From Goodfellowiella coeruleoviolacea (GTDB lineage Bacteria > Actinomycetota > Actinomycetes > Mycobacteriales > Pseudonocardiaceae), in assembly GCF_024171785.1 (NCBI RefSeq), contig NZ_JAMTCK010000020.1, positions 62,001-126,000 on the forward strand: 64,000 bases of DNA, in the 5' to 3' direction. The position numbers and the translations under genes are program-made. The notes beneath the pieces are model-generated. The model saw nothing but the letters and a program-made list of their open reading frames with translations. It was not told where the DNA came from and ran no database searches. This document shows, one piece after another, positions 1 through 7,628 of the stretch (position 1 is its first letter; every line of letters begins with the position of its first letter).

Positions 1-444
1 GATCACGTACCCCTGGGCGGGGTCGACGAACTGCGGGAGCACCGCGGCGAAGAACACGATGGTCTTGGGGTTGGCCACGCCCACGGTGAAGCCCTCCCAC
101 AGCGTGCGCAGGCCACCTCGCGCCGGGCCGTCGCCGGTGACCGCGCCGGGCAGCGCGCCGCGCTGCCGGATCGCCTTGACGCCCAGGTAGACCAGGTAGG
201 CGGCGCCGACCAGCTTCAGCGCGGTGAACACCACGACCGAGCGCTCCACCACGGACCCGACGCCCAGTGCCACGGCCACCACGAGCACGTACGCGCCGAG
301 CGTGTTGCCCAGCACCGTGGTCAGCGCGGCCCGCCGCCCCTGCGCCAGCGCCCGGCCGACCACGAACAGCACACTGGGCCCGGGGATGACGATCAGCAGG
401 AACGACACGGCCGCGAACGCGAGCACCCGATCAGCAGTCAACAC
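1..444 (-). CDS. LysE/RhtB-family amino acid exporter (3' part missing)
   Basis: Inner-membrane exporter of the LysE/RhtB family, which pumps amino acids or related metabolites out of the cell. The 148 visible residues begin VLTADRVLAF and show the family signature IPGPSVLFVVGRAL near residues 20-33. Next come a hydrophobic segment with GNTLGAY, a second around ALKLVGAAYLVYLGVKAIR, and the conserved GFTVGVANPKTIVFFAAVLPQF block near the cut edge. Family members have about 200-215 residues and six membrane spans, so roughly the last quarter lies left of the window. The GTG start is chosen because the GPS motif then sits at its usual distance from the N-terminus. Substrate unknown. Confidence 0.85.
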   Translation of the reverse strand, partial: MLTADRVLAFAAVSFLLIVIPGPSVLFVVGRALAQGRRAALTTVLGNTLGAYVLVVAVALGVGSVVERSVVVFTALKLVGAAYLVYLGVKAIRQRGALPGAVTGDGPARGGLRTLWEGFTVGVANPKTIVFFAAVLPQFVDPAQGYVI

Positions 445-528
445 GCCGCTGAGCGTAGGCGCGTGCCGAGCCCCCGCCACCCGCTTTTCGCCCTCGGCTG
501 GCTCAGCGGCTGTGATGGCGCGAGGTGG

Positions 529-1209
529 TCAGTCGGGTGTGCCGGTCAGGGTCTGGGCGTCCGCGACGGTGGTCTGCACGCGGCACCACGAGCCGTCGGC
601 GAAGTGCAGCTCGACCATGCGCGGGCCGTGCCTGAGGTTGGGCACCATGGGCTGCTTCCAGCGCCGCACCCCGGCCAGCTCCTGGTGCGGCCCCTCGAAC
701 TCGACGGTCAGCACGGCGTCCTCGGGGCGTTCGGTCAGCGGCGGTCGGCGCGCGGCGCGCACCATGTCCGTGGCCGCGCCGCGGACCAGCTTGCCCACGC
801 CGCGCAGCAGGCCACCCACCGACCTGTCCTCGGCCAGGTCCGCGGTGAACCCGTCCAGCGCGTTCTCGCCCTGGCGCCGCGCGTCCCGCAGCCGGACCAC
901 GGCGAGCCGGGACGGGGTGAGCACCAGGAAGGTGTCCGCGCCGGCCAGCGCCCGGTACAGGCGCACCGCCGTGCACGCGGGGTGCTCTCCGCGCACCGCC
1001 ACCCACTGGCCGGCCACGGGGTCGTCGCTGAGCAGCTCCGCGGCCCGCAGCACGGCGTTGGTCTCCTTGGCGGTTCCGTTCTCGTCCAGTCCCCCGACCT
1101 TGTACCTGCCGGCGGCGAGGTTCTGCGTGCACTCGGCGAACACCAGCACCTGTTCGCCCCGCGTCCACTGGCCGAGCCGGCCGAACGCGAGCTGCTTGGT
1201 CTCACTCAC
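529..1209 (-). CDS. Conserved hypothetical protein, last gene of the type VII-like set
   Basis: 226 residues, no signal peptide and no clear membrane span. I recognise no family. The middle (TFLVLTPSRLAVVRLRD, about residues 95-112) alternates hydrophobic residues as in a beta-rich PH-like or immunity-type fold, and a strand-like segment (VELHFADGSWCRVQT) closes the protein. Its GTG start overlaps the TGA of the upstream WXG-like gene (GTGA), so translation is probably coupled and the two products probably work together. By position it could be a chaperone, partner or immunity protein for the WXG-like protein; that is inference only. Confidence 0.7.
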   Translation of the reverse strand: MSETKQLAFGRLGQWTRGEQVLVFAECTQNLAAGRYKVGGLDENGTAKETNAVLRAAELLSDDPVAGQWVAVRGEHPACTAVRLYRALAGADTFLVLTPSRLAVVRLRDARRQGENALDGFTADLAEDRSVGGLLRGVGKLVRGAATDMVRAARRPPLTERPEDAVLTVEFEGPHQELAGVRRWKQPMVPNLRHGPRMVELHFADGSWCRVQTTVADAQTLTGTPD

Positions 1210-2234
1210 AACGTGAACCCACGTTCCATGTTGTCGTTGTCGCGCCGGTTGCGTTGCGACTCACCGGTGGCGGCCTCGCCCGCCTCGGTGAGGCCCTGGT
1301 CAACCGCCAGGTCGCCAGCGCTCTGGCCAGCCTGCTTGTACCACTTGGTGCCGGTGAGACCGGTAACCGCGCGCACACCCACCGCCATCGGATTACCCCA
1401 CTTGGTGACCGCACCGGTCACGCCGGTCGCCCGCAGCGCCACCCTGACCCACAGCTTCTGCGACTTGATCAGCTGCTGGATGGTCTCGGACAGCTGCTTG
1501 ACCGCGCGCAGCGCCCGGACCAGCCACTGCAACGCCTTGCTGATCTGCGTGAGGATGCGGGACAGGGTGATGCTGATCCGCGCGGCCGAGGTGGCCCATG
1601 CGGCGGCGACCGAGGCCCCGGCGGAGATCACGCTGGTGGCCAGGGCGGCCAGCCAGGTGATGATCAGTCCCTCGACGAACTCCCGGACGATGTCGACCAG
1701 GATGTCCCACAGGCCCTCGAAGAAGTCGGCGACCTGTTCGAGGTGGCCCTTGAGCTGGGCGCAGCAGTCGGCCAGCGAGCGGAGGCCGTCCTGGAACTCG
1801 GTCATCTGCTGCTGGTAGGCGTCCGAGGCCGGTCCACGCCACTGCTGGGCCAGTGCCTGCTGTTCGCCGGCGTCCTGGTCGGCCACCTGCCTGACGAACT
1901 CCGCCATCCGGCCCCAGCCGGCCGCGGTCGCGCGCATCTGCTCGGGGTCGCCGGTGACCTGCTCGAACAGCGGCCGGAACGGCACCATGCACCACTCGAC
2001 CAGGAAGCCGAGCCCGTTGTCCCAGAACGACTGCATGGGGTTGGCCAGCAGCTGGTCCACATCGCGTTTCAGGCCGACGCCGGCGACGAACAGCTGCGGC
2101 AGCGACGAGGCGTTCTGGAAGTCGGTGACGCCGGTCCGCACGTCCTCGGCGCTCGTGACGATGTCGACCTCGGGTGTGGCCGCCTGCCACGGGCTGGTCC
2201 GCTCGAAGAACCGCTGCTCGGTCTCCCCCGCCAT
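1206..2234 (-). CDS. WXG100-like protein with hydrophobic C-terminal half (type VII secretion-associated)
   Basis: 342 residues. The N-terminal half is helical, with a QQWRGPASDAYQ element near residues 130-141. That is a WXG-type turn (W-R-G) followed by the usual helix, as in ESX substrates. Residues about 185-250 are strongly hydrophobic and Ala/Ile-rich (IITWLAALATSVISAGASVAAAWATS), suggesting membrane insertion or a pore-like segment. The C-terminus is polar and charged. It is much longer than a plain 100-residue WXG protein, so it is likely a polymorphic or LXG/PPE-like cargo. The ATG overlaps the previous stop (TGATG); a GTG one codon upstream is equally possible. It is third in a tight minus-strand operon. 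Confidence 0.7.
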   Translation of the reverse strand: MAGETEQRFFERTSPWQAATPEVDIVTSAEDVRTGVTDFQNASSLPQLFVAGVGLKRDVDQLLANPMQSFWDNGLGFLVEWCMVPFRPLFEQVTGDPEQMRATAAGWGRMAEFVRQVADQDAGEQQALAQQWRGPASDAYQQQMTEFQDGLRSLADCCAQLKGHLEQVADFFEGLWDILVDIVREFVEGLIITWLAALATSVISAGASVAAAWATSAARISITLSRILTQISKALQWLVRALRAVKQLSETIQQLIKSQKLWVRVALRATGVTGAVTKWGNPMAVGVRAVTGLTGTKWYKQAGQSAGDLAVDQGLTEAGEAATGESQRNRRDNDNMERGFTL

Positions 2235-2551
2235 CACAACGCCTCCGCCCCCTGCTGGAACAGCTTCTGGTGCGCCTGGTCCACGTCCTGGTAGTGGTCG
2301 GCGCTGGCGGTCAGCCGCTCGGCCACCGAGTGCAGGAACGCGGCGGCGTCGCGCACGTGCTCCTCGACCGCGCTGACCATGTCGTCGTAGCCGGTGAAGA
2401 ACCCGGCCTGCTGGCCGATCAGCCCGAAGCAGTCCTCGGTGGCCCTGGCCTGCTGGATCTGCTGGGACAGCTGCTCGATCACCTGGGCGCGGTCGGTCTC
2501 GTTGCTCGCCTCGGCCCGCAGCGCCCCCGGGGCGACCTCGAAGTCCGGCAT
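2234..2551 (-). CDS. EspC-like type VII secretion target
   Basis: 105 residues, nearly all helical, with no cysteine pair and no signal peptide. The layout MPDFEVAPGALRAEA at the N-terminus, a central GLIGQQAGFFTGYDDM turn, then a long amphipathic helix ending in SADHYQDVDQ matches the ESX-1 EspC-like/WXG-like helical hairpin proteins common in actinobacteria. It starts 10 bases after the YbaB-like gene and its stop overlaps the start of the next gene, so it is co-transcribed and probably forms a heterodimer with one of the neighbouring proteins. The family call rests on length, fold pattern and context. Confidence 0.7.
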   Translation of the reverse strand: MPDFEVAPGALRAEASNETDRAQVIEQLSQQIQQARATEDCFGLIGQQAGFFTGYDDMVSAVEEHVRDAAAFLHSVAERLTASADHYQDVDQAHQKLFQQGAEAL

Positions 2552-2561
2552 GGGCGCTCCC

Positions 2562-3104
2562 TCAGCTCAACAGGGTGTGCTGGCTCATGTCCTCGTCGTC
2601 GTAGTCGTCGCGCGGTGCCGGTCGCGCCGGCTGCGGAGCCCGCGGGCTCGGTTCCGGGGCCGGTGCCGCTGCCGGGTGTCCGGACGGCTGGGCCGACGGC
2701 GGCCCGGGCGGTGGTGGGGGCGGGGGCGGGGGCGCGGGCGGGGTGGCCGCCGCCCCGGGCGGGTTGGGGATCGGCGACCCGACCGCCGCGAGCGCCTCGC
2801 CGTAGCGGTCACCGATCACCGGGCGCACGGCGGCTTCCAGCTTGGCGGCGACGTCGGCGTTGGCCCGGTGGATCGTCTCGGTGATCACCGCCTGGAGCCG
2901 GCGCGCGCCCAGCTGGACCGAGCGCTCCTCCAGGTGCAGGGACACCAGGGCGCCGCCGGGGGCGACCACGGCGGTGACCGATCCGTCCGGGCTGCGCGCG
3001 GTTCCCCTGGCGGTGGCGATGGCGTGCTGCAACTCGCCGGCCTGCGCCTGGCGGCGCTGGTTCTCCGCGAGCGACGCGCGCAACCAGCTGTCCGGGTCAT
3101 TCAT
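2562..3104 (-). CDS. YbaB/EbfC-like protein with long proline-rich tail
   Basis: 180 residues, first gene of the type VII-like operon. Residues about 1-90 follow the YbaB/EbfC pattern: an N-terminal helix, then SPDGSVTAVVAPGGALVSLHL (a beta hairpin typical of this fold), then a helix with LGARRLQAVITETIHRANADV. The rest is a low-complexity tail with a run of about ten prolines near residue 130 and an acidic RDDYDDEDMS end. In actinobacteria such proteins often head WXG/ESX cassettes, so a secretion-associated role is more likely than nucleoid packing. Start at MNDPDSW; longer upstream frames lack family similarity. Confidence 0.75.
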   Translation of the reverse strand: MNDPDSWLRASLAENQRRQAQAGELQHAIATARGTARSPDGSVTAVVAPGGALVSLHLEERSVQLGARRLQAVITETIHRANADVAAKLEAAVRPVIGDRYGEALAAVGSPIPNPPGAAATPPAPPPPPPPPPGPPSAQPSGHPAAAPAPEPSPRAPQPARPAPRDDYDDEDMSQHTLLS

Positions 3105-3289
3105 CTGGCGCTCCTGGACCTGTTCCACGCACCGGGGCGATGACCCGGCCATGCTCACACGCGGATCACCCACCCCGGTCCGCGTTCCTGGGGTTGTCCG
3201 GTGTTCGGCCCAGGGCGGAAACCGCCGAACGGGCCGAGCGGCACCGACGACCGGCCGAGGCAGGGCGTGTTCACCCGGGTCGCCGCGGG

Positions 3290-3517
3290 TCATTCCGCGC
3301 GGGCGGCACCGCGCCGGGCGCGCCGCCTGGCGAGGTAGGGCAGCGCGAACAGGTACAGGCCGGAGAACAGGAGCAGGGCGAGCGGGAGCAGCGGGGTGTA
3401 GGACACCCAGACGAGCGGTTCCTCCTGTGCCAGGGCGATGACCGTGACGATGACGGTCACCGTGAAGGCGATGGACAGCCAGCGGTGGAGCTGCCGAACC
3501 CGCTTGTTCCACTTCAT
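3290..3517 (-). CDS. Small two-span membrane protein
   Basis: 75 residues: a basic N-terminus (MKWNKRVRQLHRWL), a first membrane span (SIAFTVTVIVTVIALA), a short outside loop (QEEPLVWVS), a second span (LLPLALLLFSGLYLFALPYLA), then a very basic tail (RRRARRGAARAE). Charge distribution predicts both ends in the cytoplasm. A purine-rich stretch (GGAGAT) lies 5-10 bases before the ATG. The bias of strongly hydrophobic codons makes this a real gene rather than a chance frame. I do not recognise the family and nothing around it points to a function. Confidence 0.7.
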   Translation of the reverse strand: MKWNKRVRQLHRWLSIAFTVTVIVTVIALAQEEPLVWVSYTPLLPLALLLFSGLYLFALPYLARRRARRGAARAE

Positions 3518-3881
3518 GGGGATCTCCTCTGCCAGACGAGGCCCCTGGCCCGGGCGATCTGCCGGGTGGGGCGGCCACTGAGATCACGCTAGGCGCGGCC
3601 CACCGGTCCGCGCTTCTCGATTCCTGACCGGTCCGACAGCCTTCGCCGCGACACCGCGGCCCCTGGTCGGGAGGACGGCACGGCCCGGTGGCCACGGCCA
3701 GCTCGTCCGGACCCACCGCGCCGCAAGTCCTTGCCCTGCGCGGTTCAGGCAGCGTTCAGCCGACCGGCGAGCCCCACTTGCACACTCCACACTGGACTGT
3801 CCACAGTAGAGCAACATCGCCCGGTGGGGCCGTTCGCGCCACGCCGGCACGCCCCCACCGGCCGTCCCCGTCGCGGACTGG
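3518..3881. other. Intergenic stretch without a recognisable gene
   Basis: 364 bases between the small membrane protein gene and the 3' end of the lipoprotein gene. Open frames here are arginine/proline-rich shadows without a plausible ribosome site. I see no strong hairpin or operator. It probably holds the promoter of the small membrane protein. Confidence 0.5.
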
Positions 3882-4841
3882 TCAGCCGACCTTCTTCCAC
3901 ACGCCACACCGCTGCGAGGTGAACCCGCCGTCGCTCGGCTTGATGGTCACCCTGATGTCGGTCGCGAGGTTCACGAAGTTGTTGTCGATGATGTCGCCGT
4001 CCTTCGCCGACCGCTCCCAGTAGCAGTCCTCGACCCGGCCGGTGATCTGGTAGACGCCGGGCGGGATGTCCACCCCGACCACGTACTTGCCGTTGCCGTA
4101 GAAGCGCTCGTAGTTGCCGGACTTCGCGGCCGCCAGCACCGGCGCGTGCTCCGGGCACAGCATGGGGATGCCCAGCTCGGTCCACTGGCGGCGGCGGTCA
4201 TCGGTGAGCACGTCGTCGGCGAGCCACTGTGCCGGTGACTTCTCCGACTGGTCCCCCGCCCGCGTCGACGGCTCGGTCAACGCCTGGCAGGTGCGCCGCA
4301 CGTCGTCCGACGCCTCCGCCCTGCTGCCCCCCGTCAACCCCTTCTCCCGGGCCAGCGCGTCGAGCTGCTCCGCGGGTGTGGGTGGACGGGTGGTGGTCAC
4401 CCTGGTCGCGGGCACCGACGCCCCGGGCACGTGCTTGAGCATCCAGCTGTGCAGCTCGTTCACGGCGGACAGGATGGCGGCCTGGTTGTCCGGCGACTCC
4501 GTTCCCCGCGCCCCGGCCGTCTCGGCCTGTTCCGCCAGCGTGATGCCGTCCCCGTAGAACTCCGGGTTTCCGGTGCCCTGCATCAGCAGCCTGATCGCGT
4601 CGACCCGCACGAGCAGCGCGCCGATGTGGTCCTGGCAGGCCGATCCGGTCGCACCGCCGGGGCATCCCTCGGCCAGTTCCGCGGAGAACTCGGTGAAGGC
4701 CGAGGCGATCTCCCCGGCCGTGACCGCCGTGCCCCCGGCGGGCTTGGCTGACGCGGCTGGTGCCGCCGGCGGCGTCGGTTGGGCCGAGCACGCCGCCAGC
4801 AGCACGCCGGCGATGCCGATCACCAGTAGACACGGTTTCAC
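3882..4841 (-). CDS. Secreted lipoprotein with C-terminal beta-sandwich-like domain
   Basis: 319 residues. The signal peptide is MKPCLLVIGIAGVLLAAC with a good lipobox (LLAAC), so the mature protein should be anchored to the outer face of the membrane by the lipidated cysteine. An Ala/Pro/Thr linker leads to a mostly helical central part. The last 85 residues (GNGKYVVGVDIPPGVYQITG, then a tail ending QRCGVWKKVG) resemble a small beta domain often seen at the C-terminus of actinobacterial lipoproteins. The GTG at 4841 is preferred because a GAGGGGG site lies 4-5 bases upstream. An ATG at 4856 is the alternative. Role unknown. Confidence 0.7.
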   Translation of the reverse strand: MKPCLLVIGIAGVLLAACSAQPTPPAAPAASAKPAGGTAVTAGEIASAFTEFSAELAEGCPGGATGSACQDHIGALLVRVDAIRLLMQGTGNPEFYGDGITLAEQAETAGARGTESPDNQAAILSAVNELHSWMLKHVPGASVPATRVTTTRPPTPAEQLDALAREKGLTGGSRAEASDDVRRTCQALTEPSTRAGDQSEKSPAQWLADDVLTDDRRRQWTELGIPMLCPEHAPVLAAAKSGNYERFYGNGKYVVGVDIPPGVYQITGRVEDCYWERSAKDGDIIDNNFVNLATDIRVTIKPSDGGFTSQRCGVWKKVG

Positions 4842-4942
4842 GATTCCCCCTCGCATCCGGCTCTCCCGTGCCCCATCGAGAGGTGGTGACCGACCGTTAC
4901 CGCCGTCGCTCACTTGGAGTAGTGGCGGCACACGCGGTGCGA

Positions 4943-5026
4943 CACTCAGTGGGCGTCACTCAGCGGGCGTCACTCAGCGGGCGTCACTCAGCGGGCGTCA
5001 CTCAGTGGGCGTCGCTCAGCGGGCGG
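4943..5026. repeat. Tandem repeat, six copies of 14 bp
   Basis: Six head-to-tail copies of CACTCAGCGGGCGT (variants CACTCAGTGGGCGT, and a last diverged copy CGCTCAGCGGGCGG). The final copy covers the stop codon of the nucleotidyltransferase gene, so on the minus strand each unit carries a TGA. It lies between two minus-strand genes. Compare the repeats at 14518, 15678, 58746 and 60851. Confidence 0.95.
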
Positions 5027-5762
5027 CGTCGAACAGGCGCCGCGCGTCAGCGACGGCCCGGGCCAGTGCGTCGGGGTCCGGGCGCAGTGCCGCCGTGATC
5101 GCGTCGACGCCGCGCAGGCCGGCGCGGTGCAGCAGCCGCTTCTCGTTGGTGACCCACTCGCCGCGCGCCGCCAGCACCGCGTGCGCCGTGCACCCGGCCG
5201 CGGTGGCCAGCGCGCCCGCCACCTCGGTGGCCTGGCCGCGGGGCACGTGGGCGCCCTCGGCGTACCGGAGGGTGAGGCCGGCCCGCTCCCGCCACACCGG
5301 CGGGGCCGACGCGCGCAGTGCCGCCGGGTACTCGGGCCGGGGCAGGTGACCGCGCAGCACGCGGTTGCTGGCGAGTTCGGCGACCACCAGGTAGCTGGGG
5401 ATGCCGGCGAGGTGGAACATCAGCGGCTCCCAGTGGAAGCGCCCCTGCCGCGCCTCGGCCAACTCGTGCTCGACCACGTCGAGGTCGCGGTAGTGGACAT
5501 CGACGTGCCGGCCGTCGATGGTGAGCCAGGCGCCGCCGTTGAACACGCCGCCCCAGCCGCCGACCGCGGAGACCTCGCCCGGCCAGCCGAGCGCGCGCAG
5601 GTCGGCCGGGTCGAACGCGCCCCGGTAGTACACGGCCAGGTCCCAGTCGCTGTCCGGGGTGTGCGTGCCCTGGGCGCGCGAGCCGCCCAGGGAGACGGCG
5701 CGCACCGAGGGCAGCGTGGCGAGCCGGTCGGCGACGTGGTCGAGGAACACATCATCAGTCAT
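5016..5762 (-). CDS. Nucleotidyltransferase-domain protein (Pol beta superfamily)
   Basis: 248 residues. Near the N-terminus it has VSLGGSRAQGTHTPDSDWDL, the GGSxxxG...DSDxD signature of the Pol beta nucleotidyltransferase fold; the two aspartates of DSDWD would bind metal. A third candidate carboxylate lies in RHVDVHYRDLD around residue 100. The C-terminal two-thirds is helical, as in kanamycin-nucleotidyltransferase-like and standalone DUF4037-like enzymes. It probably transfers a nucleotide to a small molecule or protein; the substrate cannot be read from the sequence. The ATG at MTDDVF is preferred; one five codons upstream is possible. The stop codon lies inside the 14-bp tandem repeat. 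Confidence 0.75.
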   Translation of the reverse strand: MTDDVFLDHVADRLATLPSVRAVSLGGSRAQGTHTPDSDWDLAVYYRGAFDPADLRALGWPGEVSAVGGWGGVFNGGAWLTIDGRHVDVHYRDLDVVEHELAEARQGRFHWEPLMFHLAGIPSYLVVAELASNRVLRGHLPRPEYPAALRASAPPVWRERAGLTLRYAEGAHVPRGQATEVAGALATAAGCTAHAVLAARGEWVTNEKRLLHRAGLRGVDAITAALRPDPDALARAVADARRLFDAAR

Positions 5763-5989
5763 GGGAAATCCGATCACGCGAAGTGGCTGACGGCTGGTGT
5801 GGGCACAGCGAACAGCGACGCCGGAGCGGGGCTCGGACGGCGTCGAACCAGTTGTTCGCTGGCGGTCAGCACTTCACGCACCGGATCCTACCGACCGGCC
5901 CGCTCAGCGCGGCAACGGAAAACCCCTGCCGATCGCGGGCGCGCGGCCAGCCCGCTGCTCGCCCCCGGCGGGCTCAGCTCCGGCGCGGC

Positions 5990-7498
5990 TCAGCTCCGGG
6001 CCGCCGTCGGCCGCTGCCCGTACAGCTCCCCCAGACCGATCAGCCGCACCGCTGACCCGCCGCCGGTCCCGTCCCGCAGCCCCGGGTCGAAACCGGCGGC
6101 GCTGAACCCCAGCAGCAGGCAGTCCTCGGCGTCGAACCCGCGCCCCACCAGCACATCCCGCGCCCGCGCGAGCCGCTCGATGTGCCGGGCACCGATCACC
6201 GTGCCCCACTTCACCTCGCCCAGCGCGACCACCCGCCGCCGGCGGCCACCACTGCCCGGCGCCAGCACAACCGCGTCGACCTGGATCTGCTCCCGACGCG
6301 CGGGATCGGTCACCACGCCAACTCCGACCTCGCCGACCGGTCGGTCCCCGAACACCTCCGGTCCGGCCCTCAGCAGGTACTCCCGACAGATGGTCTCGAA
6401 GTGCGGCCCGACGACCTGCGCGGCGAACCGCTCGGCCGACCGCTGCCACACCGCCTCGGCCTCGCCAGCCTCCAGTCGCGCCCACGCCGGCCTTGCCACC
6501 GCCTCGTAGAAGGTGACCAGCGGCTCGGCGATCCGGTACAGGGTGCGACCCGTCCGGAACACGTCGTCCTCGCGCACCAGCAGGTGGCAGTCCTCCAGCA
6601 CGGTCAACGGGTGCGCGATGTCCACCGACTTGCGCCCGATGTAGCCGGCGATGCCGCCCCGGGTGGTGTTGCCCTCCGCCACGGCGGCCAGCACCGAGTG
6701 GTAGAGCGCGGGATCGCGGATCTCGGCTTCCTCGGCCAGCAGGTAGCGGGCCTCCCGGAACAACGGCGTCAGCGGCGAGAGCACCGTGCGGCACACCCAC
6801 GGCCCGAAGTCGTCCAGGTCGGCTGGTGTGTCGTCGTCGAGGAACTGGGTGCGGTAGGCGGGCGTGCCGCCGACCACCGCGTGCAGCCGCACGGCCAGCC
6901 GGGGATCGTGGTCCACCGCCCAGAACCGCGCCGCGTCCTGGTAGGTGAACGGCCGCACCACCAGCTCCAGTCCGGCCCGCCCGCGCAGGGGCGCGTTGCC
7001 GGCGAGCAGGCCACCCATCATCGCCATGGCCGACCCGCACAGCAGCAGCCGCAGTCGGTTGGCCTGGGACTGGTACTTGTCGATCTCCCGCTGGATCAGC
7101 GACGGCAACTCGGGCACCACCCGCACCAGGTACGGGAACTCGTCGATCACCGCGAGCACCGGCTGGTCACCGCTGGTGCCGAGGGTGAACAGGTAGGTGA
7201 TGGCGTCGTCCCAAGTGGCGAAGGTGAACGGGACGGGCGAGGCCACGTGCTCGGCCAGTGCGGCACCGAACTGCCGCAGTGTTTCGGCGGCGGTGGCCTC
7301 GGTGGCCCCGAAGTAGAACCCGGAAGCCGCGTTCGCCAGTGCCCGCAGCAGGTGGGTCTTGCCCATCCTGCGTCGGCCGCTGACCACCCCCAGCATCGCC
7401 CTGGGCGCTGTTCGGGCGGCGAAGGCGGCCAGGGCGCGCCATTCCGCGTCCCGGTCAAAGGTCCCCGCCGGTTTGGCTGGCCCGGATGCACGTGACAC
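5990..7498 (-). CDS. Archaeal-type ATPase fused to DUF234/PD-(D/E)XK-like domain
   Basis: 502 residues. Residues 41-48 (GRRRMGKT) form the Walker A of the archaeal ATPase family (Pfam ATPase_2), and VLAVIDEFPYL near residue 115 is Walker B with the family's DEFP. A winged-helix-like segment follows (SVLAAVAEGNTTRGGIAGYIG, about 275-295), then FETICREYL and, near residues 405-430, QVDAVVL ... ALGEVKWG. This D...ExK pattern marks the PD-(D/E)XK nuclease-like DUF234 domain. Such STAND-like ATPases are often linked to defence or mobile DNA, but it stands alone here. GTG start with GGGAG 9 bases upstream. A hairpin-like operator sits just before it. Confidence 0.85.
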   Translation of the reverse strand: MSRASGPAKPAGTFDRDAEWRALAAFAARTAPRAMLGVVSGRRRMGKTHLLRALANAASGFYFGATEATAAETLRQFGAALAEHVASPVPFTFATWDDAITYLFTLGTSGDQPVLAVIDEFPYLVRVVPELPSLIQREIDKYQSQANRLRLLLCGSAMAMMGGLLAGNAPLRGRAGLELVVRPFTYQDAARFWAVDHDPRLAVRLHAVVGGTPAYRTQFLDDDTPADLDDFGPWVCRTVLSPLTPLFREARYLLAEEAEIRDPALYHSVLAAVAEGNTTRGGIAGYIGRKSVDIAHPLTVLEDCHLLVREDDVFRTGRTLYRIAEPLVTFYEAVARPAWARLEAGEAEAVWQRSAERFAAQVVGPHFETICREYLLRAGPEVFGDRPVGEVGVGVVTDPARREQIQVDAVVLAPGSGGRRRRVVALGEVKWGTVIGARHIERLARARDVLVGRGFDAEDCLLLGFSAAGFDPGLRDGTGGGSAVRLIGLGELYGQRPTAARS

Positions 7499-7512
7499 TC
7501 AGTCACTCCCAG

Positions 7513-7551
7513 AATGCAGGACTACAGTCCTTAGAAGTGTAGTCCTCCATT
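7513..7551. promoter_or_regulatory. Inverted repeat upstream of the ATPase gene
   Basis: Arms AATGCAGGACTACA (7513-7526) and TGTAGTCCTCCATT (7538-7551) match at 13 of 14 positions around an 11-base spacer. The left arm runs into a second, smaller dyad, GGACTacAGTCC. The repeat lies 15-53 bases upstream of the GTG start and is the only strong dyad in the leader, so it is a likely operator for an unlinked regulator. Confidence 0.6.
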
Positions 7552-7628
7552 TTGGCGGCTGAATGGAGTACGCGGGCCGTCAGTCAGGGGTGCCCTGGGC
7601 TGGTTGTGCCGACCGCGTCGCCGCCGGG

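Noticed and set aside
7513-7551. BlaI/MecI-type operator (ACTACA...TGTAGT)
   Set aside because: The half sites fit, but the spacing of 11 bases is far longer than the 2-4 of BlaI sites and no BlaI/BlaR gene is present; kept only as an unassigned inverted repeat.
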